Of a stretch of DNA of 64,000 bases, positions 50,081 through 58,833 are shown in pieces; position 1 is the stretch's first letter, and each line of letters begins with the position of its first letter. The notes under the pieces were generated by a model. It saw only the letters and a program-made list of their open reading frames with translations. It did not search any database and was not told the origin of the DNA. Position numbers and translations under genes: made by a program. The stretch covers positions 310,001 to 374,000 of the forward strand of contig NZ_FOUX01000006.1 of the NCBI RefSeq assembly GCF_900114995.1. Reading direction: 5' to 3'. This DNA comes from Chitinophaga sp. YR627. GTDB lineage: Bacteria; Bacteroidota; Bacteroidia; Chitinophagales; Chitinophagaceae.

Positions 50081-51441
50081 AACGTAAATGGCAGGTCTAT
50101 ACTAAATATCGTTCCTTTATTCTCCTGTGAGTGTACGTATATTCTGCCACCATGTTCCTGTACGAGTTGTTTGCAGATATGTAGTCCCAGACCATTGGAG
50201 GGCTCTTCGTTTAAGCCTTTACGACTGGAGCTGGTGAACTGATCAAAGAGGTTAGGGATTAGTGCTTCCGGAATACCGATGCCTGTATCAGCAACGGATA
50301 TACGCACGCCTCCTCTGTGCTGCCGCATGCCTATGGTAATATCGCCTTCTATTGGTGTAAATTTGGCGGCATTGTGCAGCAGATTATCTACCACCCTTTG
50401 CATTTTTCCGGTATGTATCCGTGCTTTCAGATCTTCCGGCGGTAGTTCCAGTAAGATCGCTCTGTTGAAACCGGATTGCTGTAACCAGTTATCGCGTACA
50501 TCCCGGAGCCAATCGTTCAGTGAGATGTAATCTGTTTGCAGGTTGCCACTTTCCCGTTGTTTGGCGGCGAGCAGTAATTCTTCAATGATCTGGTCAGCTG
50601 TTTCACATGCGTCTTTTATCCAGAAGAGGTATTTATTCTCCTGTTCTGGTGTGTAGGGGTATTCTTCCATCAGATGGGTAACCGAACGGATACCTGCAAT
50701 AGGATTACGAAGATCGTGTGCAACGATGGCCAGGATTTCATTTTTCAGTTTGTTGGCCCGTTGTATTTCTCCGTTTTTATCTTCAATCGTTTTGAGCTTG
50801 ATAAAATAATTCGCATGATATGAATATATGAGGCGGGAAATAACCATAAAGCAGGCGATGATCAGCCAGAAAGCCACGTAATTGAGTGCACGCGTTTCTG
50901 CAGATACCTGGAATATGTGGAAGAATAACACAAATGTAACAATGGAAAGTCCGGCGACCAGTAACAGATTGCGGATCGAGAAAATAAGCAACACCCCCAC
51001 AGTGAGTAATCCAAGCAACAGCATTGTCATCGTATTCTTCGGATTGTGTTGCGCAACGAATGTCAGGGACATGCAACTGCCTGTAAATAAAAGCGTATAG
51101 AGGATGCTGACAAAATGGTATCGATTTTGCTGCTTTGGATGAGGCTTTTTCCTTATGATAAAAAGGAGACAGGCAAACAACACAGAAACGCTGATCATAC
51201 AATTATTAATAAAAACGTATTCAGCATAACGTTGCGGCAACAGCATATCCTGGTATGGGATGATCCAGGATGCTACTCTTGTACAGATAGATGCAACAGC
51301 AACAATCAGTGCTATATATGCAGTTACTTTAATATTCTGCAGTCTCGTATGTTGGTTAAACTCCTCCCTGTATTTTTTTTCGATGGGGGAGAATAGGTAT
51401 AGTCTCATCAGCGTTACATAGTAGGATACGTGTTCGCCCAA
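50074..51441 (-). CDS. Membrane sensor histidine kinase
   Basis: A 455-aa kinase. The N-terminal half has about six membrane helices (between residues 38 and 205) and no clear extracytoplasmic domain. The cytoplasmic half has the H box IVAHDLRNP with His242, then an ATPase domain with the N box (VVDNLLHNAAKFTP), G1 (VADTGIGIP), F (LFDQFTSS) and G2 (GLGLHICKQL). No response regulator is encoded next to it, so it is an orphan in this window. It probably senses a membrane or membrane-soluble signal. Confidence 0.9.
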   Translation of the reverse strand: MGEHVSYYVTLMRLYLFSPIEKKYREEFNQHTRLQNIKVTAYIALIVAVASICTRVASWIIPYQDMLLPQRYAEYVFINNCMISVSVLFACLLFIIRKKPHPKQQNRYHFVSILYTLLFTGSCMSLTFVAQHNPKNTMTMLLLGLLTVGVLLIFSIRNLLLVAGLSIVTFVLFFHIFQVSAETRALNYVAFWLIIACFMVISRLIYSYHANYFIKLKTIEDKNGEIQRANKLKNEILAIVAHDLRNPIAGIRSVTHLMEEYPYTPEQENKYLFWIKDACETADQIIEELLLAAKQRESGNLQTDYISLNDWLRDVRDNWLQQSGFNRAILLELPPEDLKARIHTGKMQRVVDNLLHNAAKFTPIEGDITIGMRQHRGGVRISVADTGIGIPEALIPNLFDQFTSSSRKGLNEEPSNGLGLHICKQLVQEHGGRIYVHSQENKGTIFSIDLPFTLF

Positions 51442-51576
51442 AGATACCTGATTAGATCCATAATTTCATTGTTGAGTCCACCGTCCTGATCCCATGAAAG
51501 TCCGTGAAATGAACTTTAGAGTTAATATTTTTTATTGAAATGCCTTTTTAGAGGGTAAAACCTAAGCCGTCAAATC

Positions 51577-51834
51577 ATGCAAGAGTTCACAACTTTGGAG
51601 AATCCGGCGGAAGTAGTCCGTCATCTCACTAACGCGCTGGGCAGAAGTAAAATACGACAGATCCGTTTTGGCTACCGCCTGGAAAATGAAGAACCTGCCA
51701 TTAAGTTTAAGGTCTGGTTACGATTTCCTTATAATCTGTTTGCCCGGAAAAAAGTAGCCGAAAAACTGGAAGAGGAGATCTCCCATATTCGTATATCGAC
51801 TGATTCTTCGAAATTATTAGGTCAGGTGGAATGA
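51577..51834 (+). CDS. Hypothetical protein, 85 aa
   Basis: I do not recognise the family. A small basic/acidic mixed protein with no signal peptide, containing RQIRFGYRLENEEPAIKFKV, which looks like two beta strands, and a helical C-terminal part. It is divergent from the kinase and 45 bp upstream of the acyl-CoA dehydrogenase gene in the same direction, so it may be co-transcribed with the latter. Confidence 0.65.
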   Translation: MQEFTTLENPAEVVRHLTNALGRSKIRQIRFGYRLENEEPAIKFKVWLRFPYNLFARKKVAEKLEEEISHIRISTDSSKLLGQVE

Positions 51835-51879
51835 ACATTTAACAGTTTTGGCTAAATTAAGGGACTAATACTTGTTCCC

Positions 51880-53244
51880 ATGGCAGTTAAATTGTCCACC
51901 ATCAGGCAGGCCTTTCATTTATTGAAGAACGTCGATTTCGAACAACTGGGGCGTTTATCCGAGAAGATAGATCTGCCGAAAGTAATGGCCACTGTAGGTA
52001 AAATGAATGACCAGCAACTCTCTGGTCTGATGCGTATGCTGCAAAGCAGCGGCGGAGAAAGAAAAAAGGAGTTACCACCCGTAAATGGTGATTTTTATGA
52101 TCTGAGCGGCATGCTGAGTCCGGAGGACAGGGCATTGCAGCTGAAGGTCCGGGAATTTATGGAGTCTGAAGTACAGCCTATTGTCAATGAACATTGGGTG
52201 AAATCTGATTTTCCTTTTCAGTTGCTGCCGAAGCTGGCCGCGCTGGATATCTGCGGATCCACTTACGAGGGGTATGGCGGTATTCAGTCCTCCTTTCTGA
52301 TGGAGGGCATTATCACGATGGAGATTGCCCGTGTGGACTGCTCCATGGCCACTTTCTTTGGCGTGCAGAGCGGTCTGGCGATGGGTTCCATTTATCTGCT
52401 GGGATCGGAGGAACAGAAGAAGGAGTGGCTGCCGGGTATGCAGCGGCTGGAGAAGATCGGGGCTTTTGGTCTGACAGAGCCGGAGGTAGGATCTGGTGCT
52501 GCCGGCGGACTGACCACTACGGCTAAGCGGGAAGGGGATACCTGGATACTGAACGGTCAGAAGAAGTGGATTGGTAATGCCACCTTTGCGGATGTGCTGG
52601 TGATCTGGGCAAGGGATGTGGATGATAATGAGGTGAAAGGTTTTCTGCTGAAAAAGGATACGCCTGGTTTCAGCGTGGAGAAGATGCACGATAAAATGGC
52701 GCTGCGTATCGTACAGAACGGACTGATCACCTTGAAAGATTGTGTGGTAGAAGAAAAAGACCGCTTACAGCATGCAAATTCCTTTAAAGATACCGCGAAG
52801 GTCTTACGTATGACCCGTGCAGGCGTTGCATGGCTGGCAGTAGGATGTGCCAGGGGGGCGTATGAAAATGCACTGGCTTATACACAGAAGCGGAAGCAGT
52901 TTGGTCGTCCGATAGGCTCATTCCAGCTGATCCAGAATCACCTGGTAGAGATGTTATCGAACCTGACCGCTATGCAGACGATGGTCTACCGTTTATCGAC
53001 TTTACAGGATGAGGGTAGGTTAGAAGACGAACATGCCTCTATTGCGAAGGTATTCTGTTCATTACGTACAAGGGATATTGTGAGTCGTGCGAGAGAGGTG
53101 ATGGGTGGTAATGGTATCCTGCTAGAGTATAATGTAGCACGTTTTGTGGCAGATGCAGAAGCGATCTATTCTTACGAAGGAACGAAGGAGATCAATTCGT
53201 TGATCGTGGGAAGAGCGATCACCGGTTTCAGTGCATTTGTATAA
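51880..53244 (+). CDS. Acyl-CoA dehydrogenase
   Basis: A 454-aa FAD enzyme. An extra N-terminal segment of about 75 residues precedes the usual three-part fold. Visible motifs are the FAD/substrate stretch FGLTEPEVGSGAAG, GQKKWIGNA, the RKQFGRPIGSFQLIQ helix and the catalytic Glu in YSYEGTKEINSLIVGRA. The overall pattern is nearest the glutaryl-CoA dehydrogenase/plant acyl-CoA oxidase 4 branch. It oxidises an acyl-CoA to the enoyl form. No ETF or other beta-oxidation gene is adjacent. Confidence 0.9.
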   Translation: MAVKLSTIRQAFHLLKNVDFEQLGRLSEKIDLPKVMATVGKMNDQQLSGLMRMLQSSGGERKKELPPVNGDFYDLSGMLSPEDRALQLKVREFMESEVQPIVNEHWVKSDFPFQLLPKLAALDICGSTYEGYGGIQSSFLMEGIITMEIARVDCSMATFFGVQSGLAMGSIYLLGSEEQKKEWLPGMQRLEKIGAFGLTEPEVGSGAAGGLTTTAKREGDTWILNGQKKWIGNATFADVLVIWARDVDDNEVKGFLLKKDTPGFSVEKMHDKMALRIVQNGLITLKDCVVEEKDRLQHANSFKDTAKVLRMTRAGVAWLAVGCARGAYENALAYTQKRKQFGRPIGSFQLIQNHLVEMLSNLTAMQTMVYRLSTLQDEGRLEDEHASIAKVFCSLRTRDIVSRAREVMGGNGILLEYNVARFVADAEAIYSYEGTKEINSLIVGRAITGFSAFV

Positions 53245-53272
53245 TGATCATATTACAGCTATCATGCTCATA

Positions 53273-53313
53273 ATAAGAAAGGGCCGCTCAATAATTGAGT
53301 GGCCCTTTCTTAT
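53273..53313. terminator. Bidirectional terminator after the acyl-CoA dehydrogenase gene
   Basis: ATAAGAAAGGGCC-CTCAAT pairs with ATTGAG-GGCCCTTTCTTAT over nearly 20 bp (53273-53313) with one mismatch. It separates this gene from the convergent membrane protein gene at 53337. Confidence 0.88.
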
Positions 53314-53336
53314 ATAATTTTAGTGTAAATGGATTG

Positions 53337-53738
53337 TTAGATTGATTTGCCGAACAGTGGCTTTAAAGCGAACCATCCGAGCGCCGGGAAGAAGTGCATA
53401 GGCACTGCGAGTCCGGGGAATAATTCAGGCGTTTCCTGATCCAGCGGCAGCTGGTGACCGATGGGATAGAGTATACTTGCGAAGGTAAGGATGACGAACA
53501 GGAGGTTGAACACCATGTCTGTCTTACCTTTCAGTACCAGGCTAAGCAGGAAATAACCTATTGCTGCGATGAATGCACCTGCCAGTGCGTATTTGAACAT
53601 ATTGGCGATGCTGACAACATTTACAAATCCTTCTCCTATCGTTTCAATATACACTTTCTGATAAACAATGGCAGCTACCCCGGAAAGCACTCCTACCAGT
53701 ACTGCAAGCAGTGCAAGTAGTGATAATTTTTTAAGCAT
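53337..53738 (-). CDS. Hypothetical four-helix membrane protein, 133 aa
   Basis: Four membrane helices (about residues 5-25, 46-68, 77-95 and 108-128) fill almost the whole protein. The last loop has PIGHQLPLDQETPELFPG. The pattern recalls DUF6069-like proteins, but I am not sure of the family. It lies 16 bp after the YceI gene and is probably the last gene of the YceI operon. Confidence 0.75.
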   Translation of the reverse strand: MLKKLSLLALLAVLVGVLSGVAAIVYQKVYIETIGEGFVNVVSIANMFKYALAGAFIAAIGYFLLSLVLKGKTDMVFNLLFVILTFASILYPIGHQLPLDQETPELFPGLAVPMHFFPALGWFALKPLFGKSI

Positions 53739-53754
53739 AAATCTGATTTAAGGA

Positions 53755-54291
53755 TTAGCCCTTTACTACAGGAACGGCTATAGTTACGTTGACCATGTCA
53801 GCAACATCACCACCTGGTTTACCGATATGGAAATCGTTACGGTTTACTTTAAAAGTACCGTCAAAGGTAGCGCCGTTGCCTGCGCGTTTGAAAGTGAAGG
53901 GAATAGTGAATTCCTTCTTAACGCCATGGATTTCGAGGTCGCCGGTTACCTGGTAGCCAGCACCTGCTTTTACGATCTTTTTGGAAGTGTATCTGATCTC
54001 AGGATATTTCGCTGCATCAAACCACTCGTCGCTTTTAGCGTGTTTGTTCATCAGTGCATTACCGGTGTTGATAGAAGCAACATCGACAGATACGCTGAAG
54101 TTGGAAGCAGCCAGATTGGCTTCATCGAAAGCGATTGTACCTTTAAAAGTTTTGAAGATACCGCTTGCTTCATTTGTAGAGAAGGCAATATTATACTTGC
54201 CACTGATGTTCCATGCCTGTGCCAGTGCGGCGAAGGCAAACACTGCTGCTGTGAGCAGCAGTGTTGATGAAAATATTACTAATCTTTTCAT
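53755..54291 (-). CDS. YceI family protein, second copy
   Basis: A 178-aa exported protein with a signal peptide (about 1-26, FAALAQA). The fold motifs are those of YceI lipocalins: FSVSVDVASINTGNALMNKH, KYPEIRYTSKKIVKAG and LEIHGVKKEFTIPF. These periplasmic proteins bind isoprenoid-like or lipid ligands. It lies 14 bp after the first YceI gene and is clearly its paralogue, so the pair arose by tandem duplication. Confidence 0.9.
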   Translation of the reverse strand: MKRLVIFSSTLLLTAAVFAFAALAQAWNISGKYNIAFSTNEASGIFKTFKGTIAFDEANLAASNFSVSVDVASINTGNALMNKHAKSDEWFDAAKYPEIRYTSKKIVKAGAGYQVTGDLEIHGVKKEFTIPFTFKRAGNGATFDGTFKVNRNDFHIGKPGGDVADMVNVTIAVPVVKG

Positions 54292-54305
54292 TGCCGTAAG
54301 TTAAA

Positions 54306-54881
54306 TTATTCTTTTACGAATTCACCGCTCGCTCTCAGCTTAACGTCTTCACCCAGCATAGTAGCAGGAGCTTCTGTCGCGAAACCGAAATCTTTACGTT
54401 TGAAGGAACCGGTGATAGTGAAACCAGCAACCAGTTTCTTGCTCTGTGGATTTTCCTGCGTACCGTTGTAAACTGCGTTCAGCATTACCTGTTTAGTTAC
54501 ACCGTGGAAAGTCAGATCACCAACCAGTTTGTACTGGTTACCACTTGTTTTCTTGAAGGAAGTGCTTTTGAAAGTGATGGTAGGATATTTTTCTGCATCA
54601 AAGAAATCTGCACTTTTCAGGTGTTTGTCACGCATTTCGTTTTCTGTGTTCAGACTAGCTACATCGATGCTGATGTTGAAAGCGGCGTCAGAGAAATCAG
54701 CTTTAGAAGCGGTGATGTCAGCAGTGTAAGATTTGAAATTACCTTCACTTTCAGACAGGGTCATGTGGGAGATGGTGTAACCCAGTCTTGCGTGTGCTTT
54801 ATCTACAGACCATTTAGTTTGTGCAAATGTTGTTGCGGAAAATGCCAATAAAGATGCGGCGATGATTGTGATTTTTTTCAT
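54306..54881 (-). CDS. YceI family protein, first copy
   Basis: A 191-aa exported protein with a signal peptide (about 1-20, ATTFAQ). YceI motifs: FNISIDVASLNTENEMRDKH, KYPTITFKSTSFKK and LTFHGVTKQVMLNAVY. It binds a hydrophobic ligand in the periplasm. It is first in a leftward operon with the second YceI gene and a membrane protein, and it is divergent from an HxlR regulator, a frequent arrangement that suggests stress- or quinone-responsive control. Confidence 0.92.
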   Translation of the reverse strand: MKKITIIAASLLAFSATTFAQTKWSVDKAHARLGYTISHMTLSESEGNFKSYTADITASKADFSDAAFNISIDVASLNTENEMRDKHLKSADFFDAEKYPTITFKSTSFKKTSGNQYKLVGDLTFHGVTKQVMLNAVYNGTQENPQSKKLVAGFTITGSFKRKDFGFATEAPATMLGEDVKLRASGEFVKE

Positions 54882-54926
54882 GTTTGCTCTTGTTTAGAAA
54901 ATTAAAATTAGGTCTTTTTATTGAGA

Positions 54927-54946
54927 ATATATGTTTCAACATATAT
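54927..54946 (-). promoter_or_regulatory. Perfect palindrome upstream of the YceI operon
   Basis: ATATATGTT-TC-AACATATAT is a perfect 9-bp inverted repeat 46 bp upstream of the first YceI gene, a likely repressor site. Its core ATATGTT-N2-AACA also occurs in front of the MarR gene at 60290-60301. Confidence 0.7.
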
Positions 54947-55114
54947 CGTTGCAGAAATCTTAAACTAGGTTAAGGTATTACACTATTTTCAATTTCTCAT
55001 TTCTTTAAATATTTATGATAATTTTACTCTTATAAGAGAGTTACTTTCTTTTGGAAAGCTCGACAAAGGTAGTAGGCGGACGCATGTTAAACAATAACGT
55101 TTCGCGGCAGCAAC

Positions 55115-55132
55115 TTACTTACCTTTTAGTAA
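55115..55132 (+). promoter_or_regulatory. Candidate HxlR operator
   Basis: TTACT-N8-AGTAA (55115-55132) lies 23 bp before the HxlR start. HxlR-family sites are often TACT/AGTA inverted repeats with a short spacer, so autoregulation is plausible. The stretch 54950-55110 shows nothing else clear. Confidence 0.5.
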
Positions 55133-55154
55133 CGATCGTGAAAATCAAATTGTT

Positions 55155-55535
55155 ATGATAAGAAATAGTGAAGGAAAAATGTGTGTGGGGGATTGTCCGA
55201 TACGGCAGGTGCTGGATAGGTTTGGCGATAAGTGGTCGATTCTGGTGATAGAGTTGTTGTCACATGAGGGGAAATTGCGGTTTAGTGAGATTGCGCAGAC
55301 GATCGGGGATATTTCGCAGAAGATGCTGACGGTGACGTTGCGGTCTTTGGAGTCGGATGGTTTGGTGATAAGGCAGTTTTTTCCGGAGATACCGCCGCGG
55401 GTGGAGTATACATTGTCTGAGTTGGGGAGGAGTTTGGTGCCGCACATACAGCAGCTGACGAGTTGGGGGCAGGAGAATATGGAGGCGATAAAGGAGAATA
55501 GGAGGCGGTTTGAGGCGAAGCAGGTGAAGGGGTGA
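55155..55535 (+). CDS. HxlR family transcriptional regulator
   Basis: A 126-aa MarR-like winged-helix regulator with the HxlR start motif CPIRQVLDRFGDKWS including Cys14, the residue that senses thiol-reactive compounds in HypR/YodB-type members. The recognition region is KLRFSEIAQTIGDISQKML. It faces the YceI operon, its likely target. The coding strand is unusually G- and T-rich, with many TTG Leu codons and AGG/CGG Arg codons, unlike its neighbours. Confidence 0.9.
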   Translation: MIRNSEGKMCVGDCPIRQVLDRFGDKWSILVIELLSHEGKLRFSEIAQTIGDISQKMLTVTLRSLESDGLVIRQFFPEIPPRVEYTLSELGRSLVPHIQQLTSWGQENMEAIKENRRRFEAKQVKG

Positions 55536-55628
55536 TGTTTCTGTTATATATTCCAGACTGACGCTCTTTATGCGTTTTTGCTGTTATAGAGAGGGGGAAG
55601 GGAGGATAGGCGTTTTATGGGCCTGGCC

Positions 55629-55779
55629 GGTTTCAGATGGGATTGCGGGCTGACGCCCTCTCCGCGTTCGCTATGGGGCGTGGGAGGGGGGATTGGGCTG
55701 GGGGATGTTGATGATGCTTCTGGGGCATGGGCTGGGCGGTGCGTCAAGGGCTAAGGCCCTTCATCTCCATCTGCAAACC
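55629..55779 (+). repeat. Structured dispersed repeat, copy 2
   Basis: A 151-bp copy in the same orientation as copy 1. Ends: GGTTTCAGATGG (55629-55640) and CCATCTGCAAACC (55767-55779). Hairpin A, GGGCTGACGCCC, is at 55647-55658 and hairpin B, AAGGGCTAAGGCCCTT, at 55746-55761; both are identical to copy 1 although the closing stem differs in sequence, with base pairing kept. Confidence 0.9.
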
Positions 55780-56187
55780 TCTCGGCAGGAGGAGATATAG
55801 ACTTCCCTGATCAATGTTTTTTCTCTTCTTAAGTGCTATTATTATAGGTGCTTCTTCCTGCTTTATTGTGCTGCTGTCTTCTTTTGTCTCTTAATCAATC
55901 TTTTCTGATTTTCCTGCCTGTTTCTGATAATTTTTTTGTTCAATAATAAAATACCGGTTATCTTTACCCTACAAAACTAGTAGACTAATAATGCATCCCC
56001 AGTCAGGCACATATCACTTAATGACTTCCTGCTTACCTATAAGCAAAAGGTGCCCTTATTGTTGTTGCTGAATTATCTATATCCCATCGTTTTTCTACTG
56101 ATGGGAGGTGAGTCTCACTTTCTATTTGCATTCAGATTTTAATTTAAAGCTTACTTACAGCTGAACACTTATTAAACCTACGCATCT
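55780..56187. other. Gene-free stretch before the PhyH gene
   Basis: No gene is convincing here. The sequence is pyrimidine-rich to about 55920. Close to the PhyH gene are a hairpin (CCCATC at 56083-56088, GATGGG at 56100-56105) and an 11-bp palindrome GTGAG-T-CTCAC (56108-56118), which could be a regulator site or part of the mRNA leader. Confidence 0.4.
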
Positions 56188-56997
56188 ATGTCTGTCGCTT
56201 ATCAAACATTCACACTCGGTAATGTGCTTACCGGGGAGCAACAATCATTTTTTGAAGAAAACGGTTATATCCATTTCTCTAATTTTCTAACGCCTGAACA
56301 GGTACAGGAAATCGTTAGTGCATCAGAAGACGTGCAGCAAAGATGGATTTCCGGAAATGTAGAGAAAGTTAATGGAGTACCAGTAAAATATGGTAAAGAC
56401 CTGGATGGTCAGCCAATAGTACAACGATTTGCTTTCATCAATCAGCATACACGTGTTCTCTCAGACCTGCTGAAGGACAACCGCTTACAAGCACTCTTAC
56501 AGTTAATAGGTCCCGGTGCCCGTTTGGGAGAAAATGAAAAGGACGGCATGGTATTGAATCACTATGTTAATGGTCCGGAGAGCACCTTTACTAAAATGGG
56601 TTGGCATACAGACGGTTTACGTGATATTTTCCTCCATGGAAAATTGAATCCCATGCTGAATGTCGGTATCCACCTGAGTAATCTTCGTCCGGAAAACGGC
56701 GGACTGCGCATCATTCCGGGCACTCATAAACAGAACATCTTTAGTATGCTGTTCAGAAAGAAATATTTTGTAGGTCATAAAGCCGATAAAAACGAACTGG
56801 CCATCACACCAAATGCCGGTGACCTTACAGTGCATGACGGTCGTCTCTGGCATCGTGTCGCCCAATCAAATGTGGTAGGAGAAGCAAGTCGCAGACGCGT
56901 GATCTATGTGCCTATCATTGCTGGAAAATATGAGCCTAAACATGAGAATAGTCCGACCTTGTTGTATCAGAGACTGGCTGGCGTTATTCTGAAGTGA
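56188..56997 (+). CDS. Phytanoyl-CoA dioxygenase (PhyH) family protein
   Basis: A 269-aa Fe(II)/2-oxoglutarate-dependent oxygenase. The iron triad is visible: HTD (His140, Asp142) in KMGWHTDGLRD and His222 in DGRLWHRVAQ, with a downstream Arg pair (SRRRVIYVP) to hold 2-oxoglutarate. The family hydroxylates fatty acyl, amino-acid or natural-product substrates; none is indicated by neighbours. It is a single gene lying between two copies of the dispersed structured repeat. Confidence 0.88.
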   Translation: MSVAYQTFTLGNVLTGEQQSFFEENGYIHFSNFLTPEQVQEIVSASEDVQQRWISGNVEKVNGVPVKYGKDLDGQPIVQRFAFINQHTRVLSDLLKDNRLQALLQLIGPGARLGENEKDGMVLNHYVNGPESTFTKMGWHTDGLRDIFLHGKLNPMLNVGIHLSNLRPENGGLRIIPGTHKQNIFSMLFRKKYFVGHKADKNELAITPNAGDLTVHDGRLWHRVAQSNVVGEASRRRVIYVPIIAGKYEPKHENSPTLLYQRLAGVILK

Positions 56998-57008
56998 TAG
57001 CAGGCATG

Positions 57009-57053
57009 GAAGCCATAGCTGTCATAAAAGTCACAGCTGTTATAGAAGTCAGG
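57009..57053 (+). repeat. Degenerate 18-bp tandem repeat
   Basis: GAAGCCATAGCTGTCATA, AAAGTCACAGCTGTTATA and GAAGTCAGG form two and a half units just after the PhyH stop codon. The next 100 bp carry a pair of GAATGAGGCAG direct repeats. Confidence 0.6.
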
Positions 57054-57215
57054 AAATCATTTGTAACGTTATATAGCGGTATAAAATGATATGGTATAAA
57101 CAGCGAATGAGGCAGCCAGGGAATTAGTAGGAAACTGTCGTACGGAATGAGGCAGTTGACAAGGCCAGGTACACTACACAAGCATTCAAATACATTTGCT
57201 TTCTTTCATATCAGT

Positions 57216-57250
57216 AAGACGAATCTGCACAAGGTTCGTCTTTATTTTTT
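57216..57250 (+). terminator. Terminator downstream of the PhyH gene
   Basis: AAGACGAA (57216-57223) pairs with TTCGTCTT (57235-57242), followed by TATTTTTT. It could end the PhyH transcript about 250 bp after the stop codon. Confidence 0.7.
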
Positions 57251-57390
57251 GAATATTGGCTGATAAAATCACATTAGCAGAGTAGCACATTCTTTTGGGG
57301 ATAATCGAAGCTGCCTGTCCATGAAGTCACTACATTTTTAAACTCACACCCTTACCTCCCTAAATCAAATCCGCCTCTTCCTGCGAAGCA

Positions 57391-57549
57391 GTCAGGTTTG
57401 CAGATGGAGATGAAGGGCCTTAGCCCTTCACGCATCGCCCAGGTATGCACCAGTAGTCAAATCAACATTCCCCGCCTAACTGCCATCCCACCGCCCATAC
57501 AATGAACGCGTGGAGGGCGTCAGCCCGTCATCCCATCTGCAAATCTGAC
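57391..57549 (-). repeat. Structured dispersed repeat, copy 3 (inverted)
   Basis: A 159-bp copy on the opposite strand. The ends GTCAGGTTTGCAGATGG (57391-57407) and CCATCTGCAAATCTGAC (57533-57549) pair over 17 bp with one G-T type mismatch. Hairpin B (AAGGGCCTTAGCCCTT, 57413-57428) and hairpin A (GGGCGTCAGCCC, 57515-57526) are exact complements of those in copies 1 and 2. The flanking sequence to 57674 shows no gene. Confidence 0.9.
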
Positions 57550-57674
57550 GCCGCCCGAAAGCCTCAACCCCAAAAAGGAAATTGCCACCAGCACCCAGGT
57601 ACATTAAAAAAGGAACATAGTCATAATATGAACTGGCAGTATCTACTATAAAATCAAACGGGATAGAATATAGT

Positions 57675-58445
57675 TTACTTAGTCTTATACAAATTCGCAG
57701 CCACTGCCTCTACGATCGCCTTCGGCACTATCCGCGTCATAAACGCCGTCACCACATTCACCGCCCCGGGAATAATCTCCGCTTTCTTCCTGAACATCCC
57801 TTTAATGGCAATCTCCGCCACATCATCCGCCAGCATGCCATATTTATCCGCCGTCTCCTTGATCGCCTGCATCCCCGCCCGATCAATAAAATTCGTCTTC
57901 ACCGGCCCCGGACACAAACACGTCACCGACACATTACTATTTTTCAGCTCCCGCCTCAACCCCCTTGAAAACAATAGCATAAACGACTTCGTTGCCGCAT
58001 ACAACGTCAGGGTCGCTACCGCCTGATAAGCAGCCGTACTGGAGACATTCAGGATATAAGCCTGCGACTGTTGACGCAAGACAGGGAGCAGGTGATGACA
58101 AAGCGCTATCGGTGTCCCGGCATTCACCTGGATCATCTGCTCATGCTCAGATAAAGAGCGGTCGGCAAAGTTGCCCCATACACCATAACCGGCATTGTTG
58201 ATCAGGATAGAAACAGCATACCCACCCGCCCATGTAGCAACACGGGCGGCAGCGTCAGGGGAGGAAAGATCAATGGCCAGCCAGACGACTTCCACCTGCC
58301 ATTTATTACGCAATTCATCAGCGGCAGCAGTCAGTTCCTGCTCCGAACGGGCGATCAAGAGTAAATTATATTTCCTGGAAGCGAGGGTGTGTGCCATAGA
58401 CAGACCAATACCTTTACTGGCCCCTGTAATGAGTGCGTATGTCAT
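57675..58445 (-). CDS. Short-chain dehydrogenase/reductase
   Basis: A 256-aa SDR with GASKGIGLSM, NNAGYGVWG, active-site Ser in LNVSSTAAY and the YAATK catalytic motif, followed by CLCPGPVKTNF. It belongs to the group annotated as SDR family NAD(P)-dependent oxidoreductases related to YqjQ/DltE-like proteins. Substrate unknown. Like the HxlR gene, its coding strand is richer in G and in TGG/GCGG-type codons than most neighbours. Confidence 0.88.
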   Translation of the reverse strand: MTYALITGASKGIGLSMAHTLASRKYNLLLIARSEQELTAAADELRNKWQVEVVWLAIDLSSPDAAARVATWAGGYAVSILINNAGYGVWGNFADRSLSEHEQMIQVNAGTPIALCHHLLPVLRQQSQAYILNVSSTAAYQAVATLTLYAATKSFMLLFSRGLRRELKNSNVSVTCLCPGPVKTNFIDRAGMQAIKETADKYGMLADDVAEIAIKGMFRKKAEIIPGAVNVVTAFMTRIVPKAIVEAVAANLYKTK

Positions 58446-58511
58446 CCCGATAGTAACTTTTAATATAACGCTAAACTATAGCATATAAACGGAAAGAAGT
58501 AGAAAAGGAAA

Positions 58512-58542
58512 AGGGCGGTAAGAATACCGCCCTAAATTTTTT
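58512..58542. terminator. Terminator upstream of the SDR gene
   Basis: AGGGCGGTA (58512-58520) pairs with TACCGCCCT (58525-58533) with a four-base loop, followed by AAATTTTTT. It has no gene directly before it on the + strand, so it may end a short unannotated transcript. Confidence 0.6.
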
Positions 58543-58628
58543 AACCATATCCTATGAAAAACCTATACCAAAGATAATAGAGAGCCGTCAGCCTCCAACT
58601 GCATTTTGGTAAAGGCTATATTTTATCT

Positions 58629-58745
58629 GGTTAACGCATGATTTAGCCTTCCGTTAACCAAAAATTAACATCTTTGTAATCGTTTGATCTCTCCTTTTGC
58701 TTGTCTGTATTGAAAAGTGTCAATTTTAAACTTGTTAGAACAAGT
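58629..58745 (+). promoter_or_regulatory. Orphan promoter-like region with palindromes
   Basis: An 8-bp inverted repeat (GGTTAACG at 58629-58636, CGTTAACC at 58652-58659) is followed by AAAATTAACATCTTTG (58661-58676), close to a Bacteroidota promoter. Downstream, ACTTGTTAGAACAAGT (58730-58745) is a perfect hairpin. The related words GAAAAGTGTC and GGAAAGTGTC flank it. No rightward gene follows, so a small RNA or a decayed element is possible. Confidence 0.4.
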
Positions 58746-58833
58746 AATTTCTATTGGAAAGTGTCCTGCTGGGAACGGTAGTAAAGTAGTTGAAAGAAGC
58801 AATCGGTCCCGATAATGTGTATTGATAAGTTAA

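Noticed and set aside
56984..57181. 65-residue leftward frame after the PhyH gene
   Set aside because: It is the reverse of an 18-bp tandem repeat and overlaps the PhyH stop; the hydrophobic residues come from the repeat.
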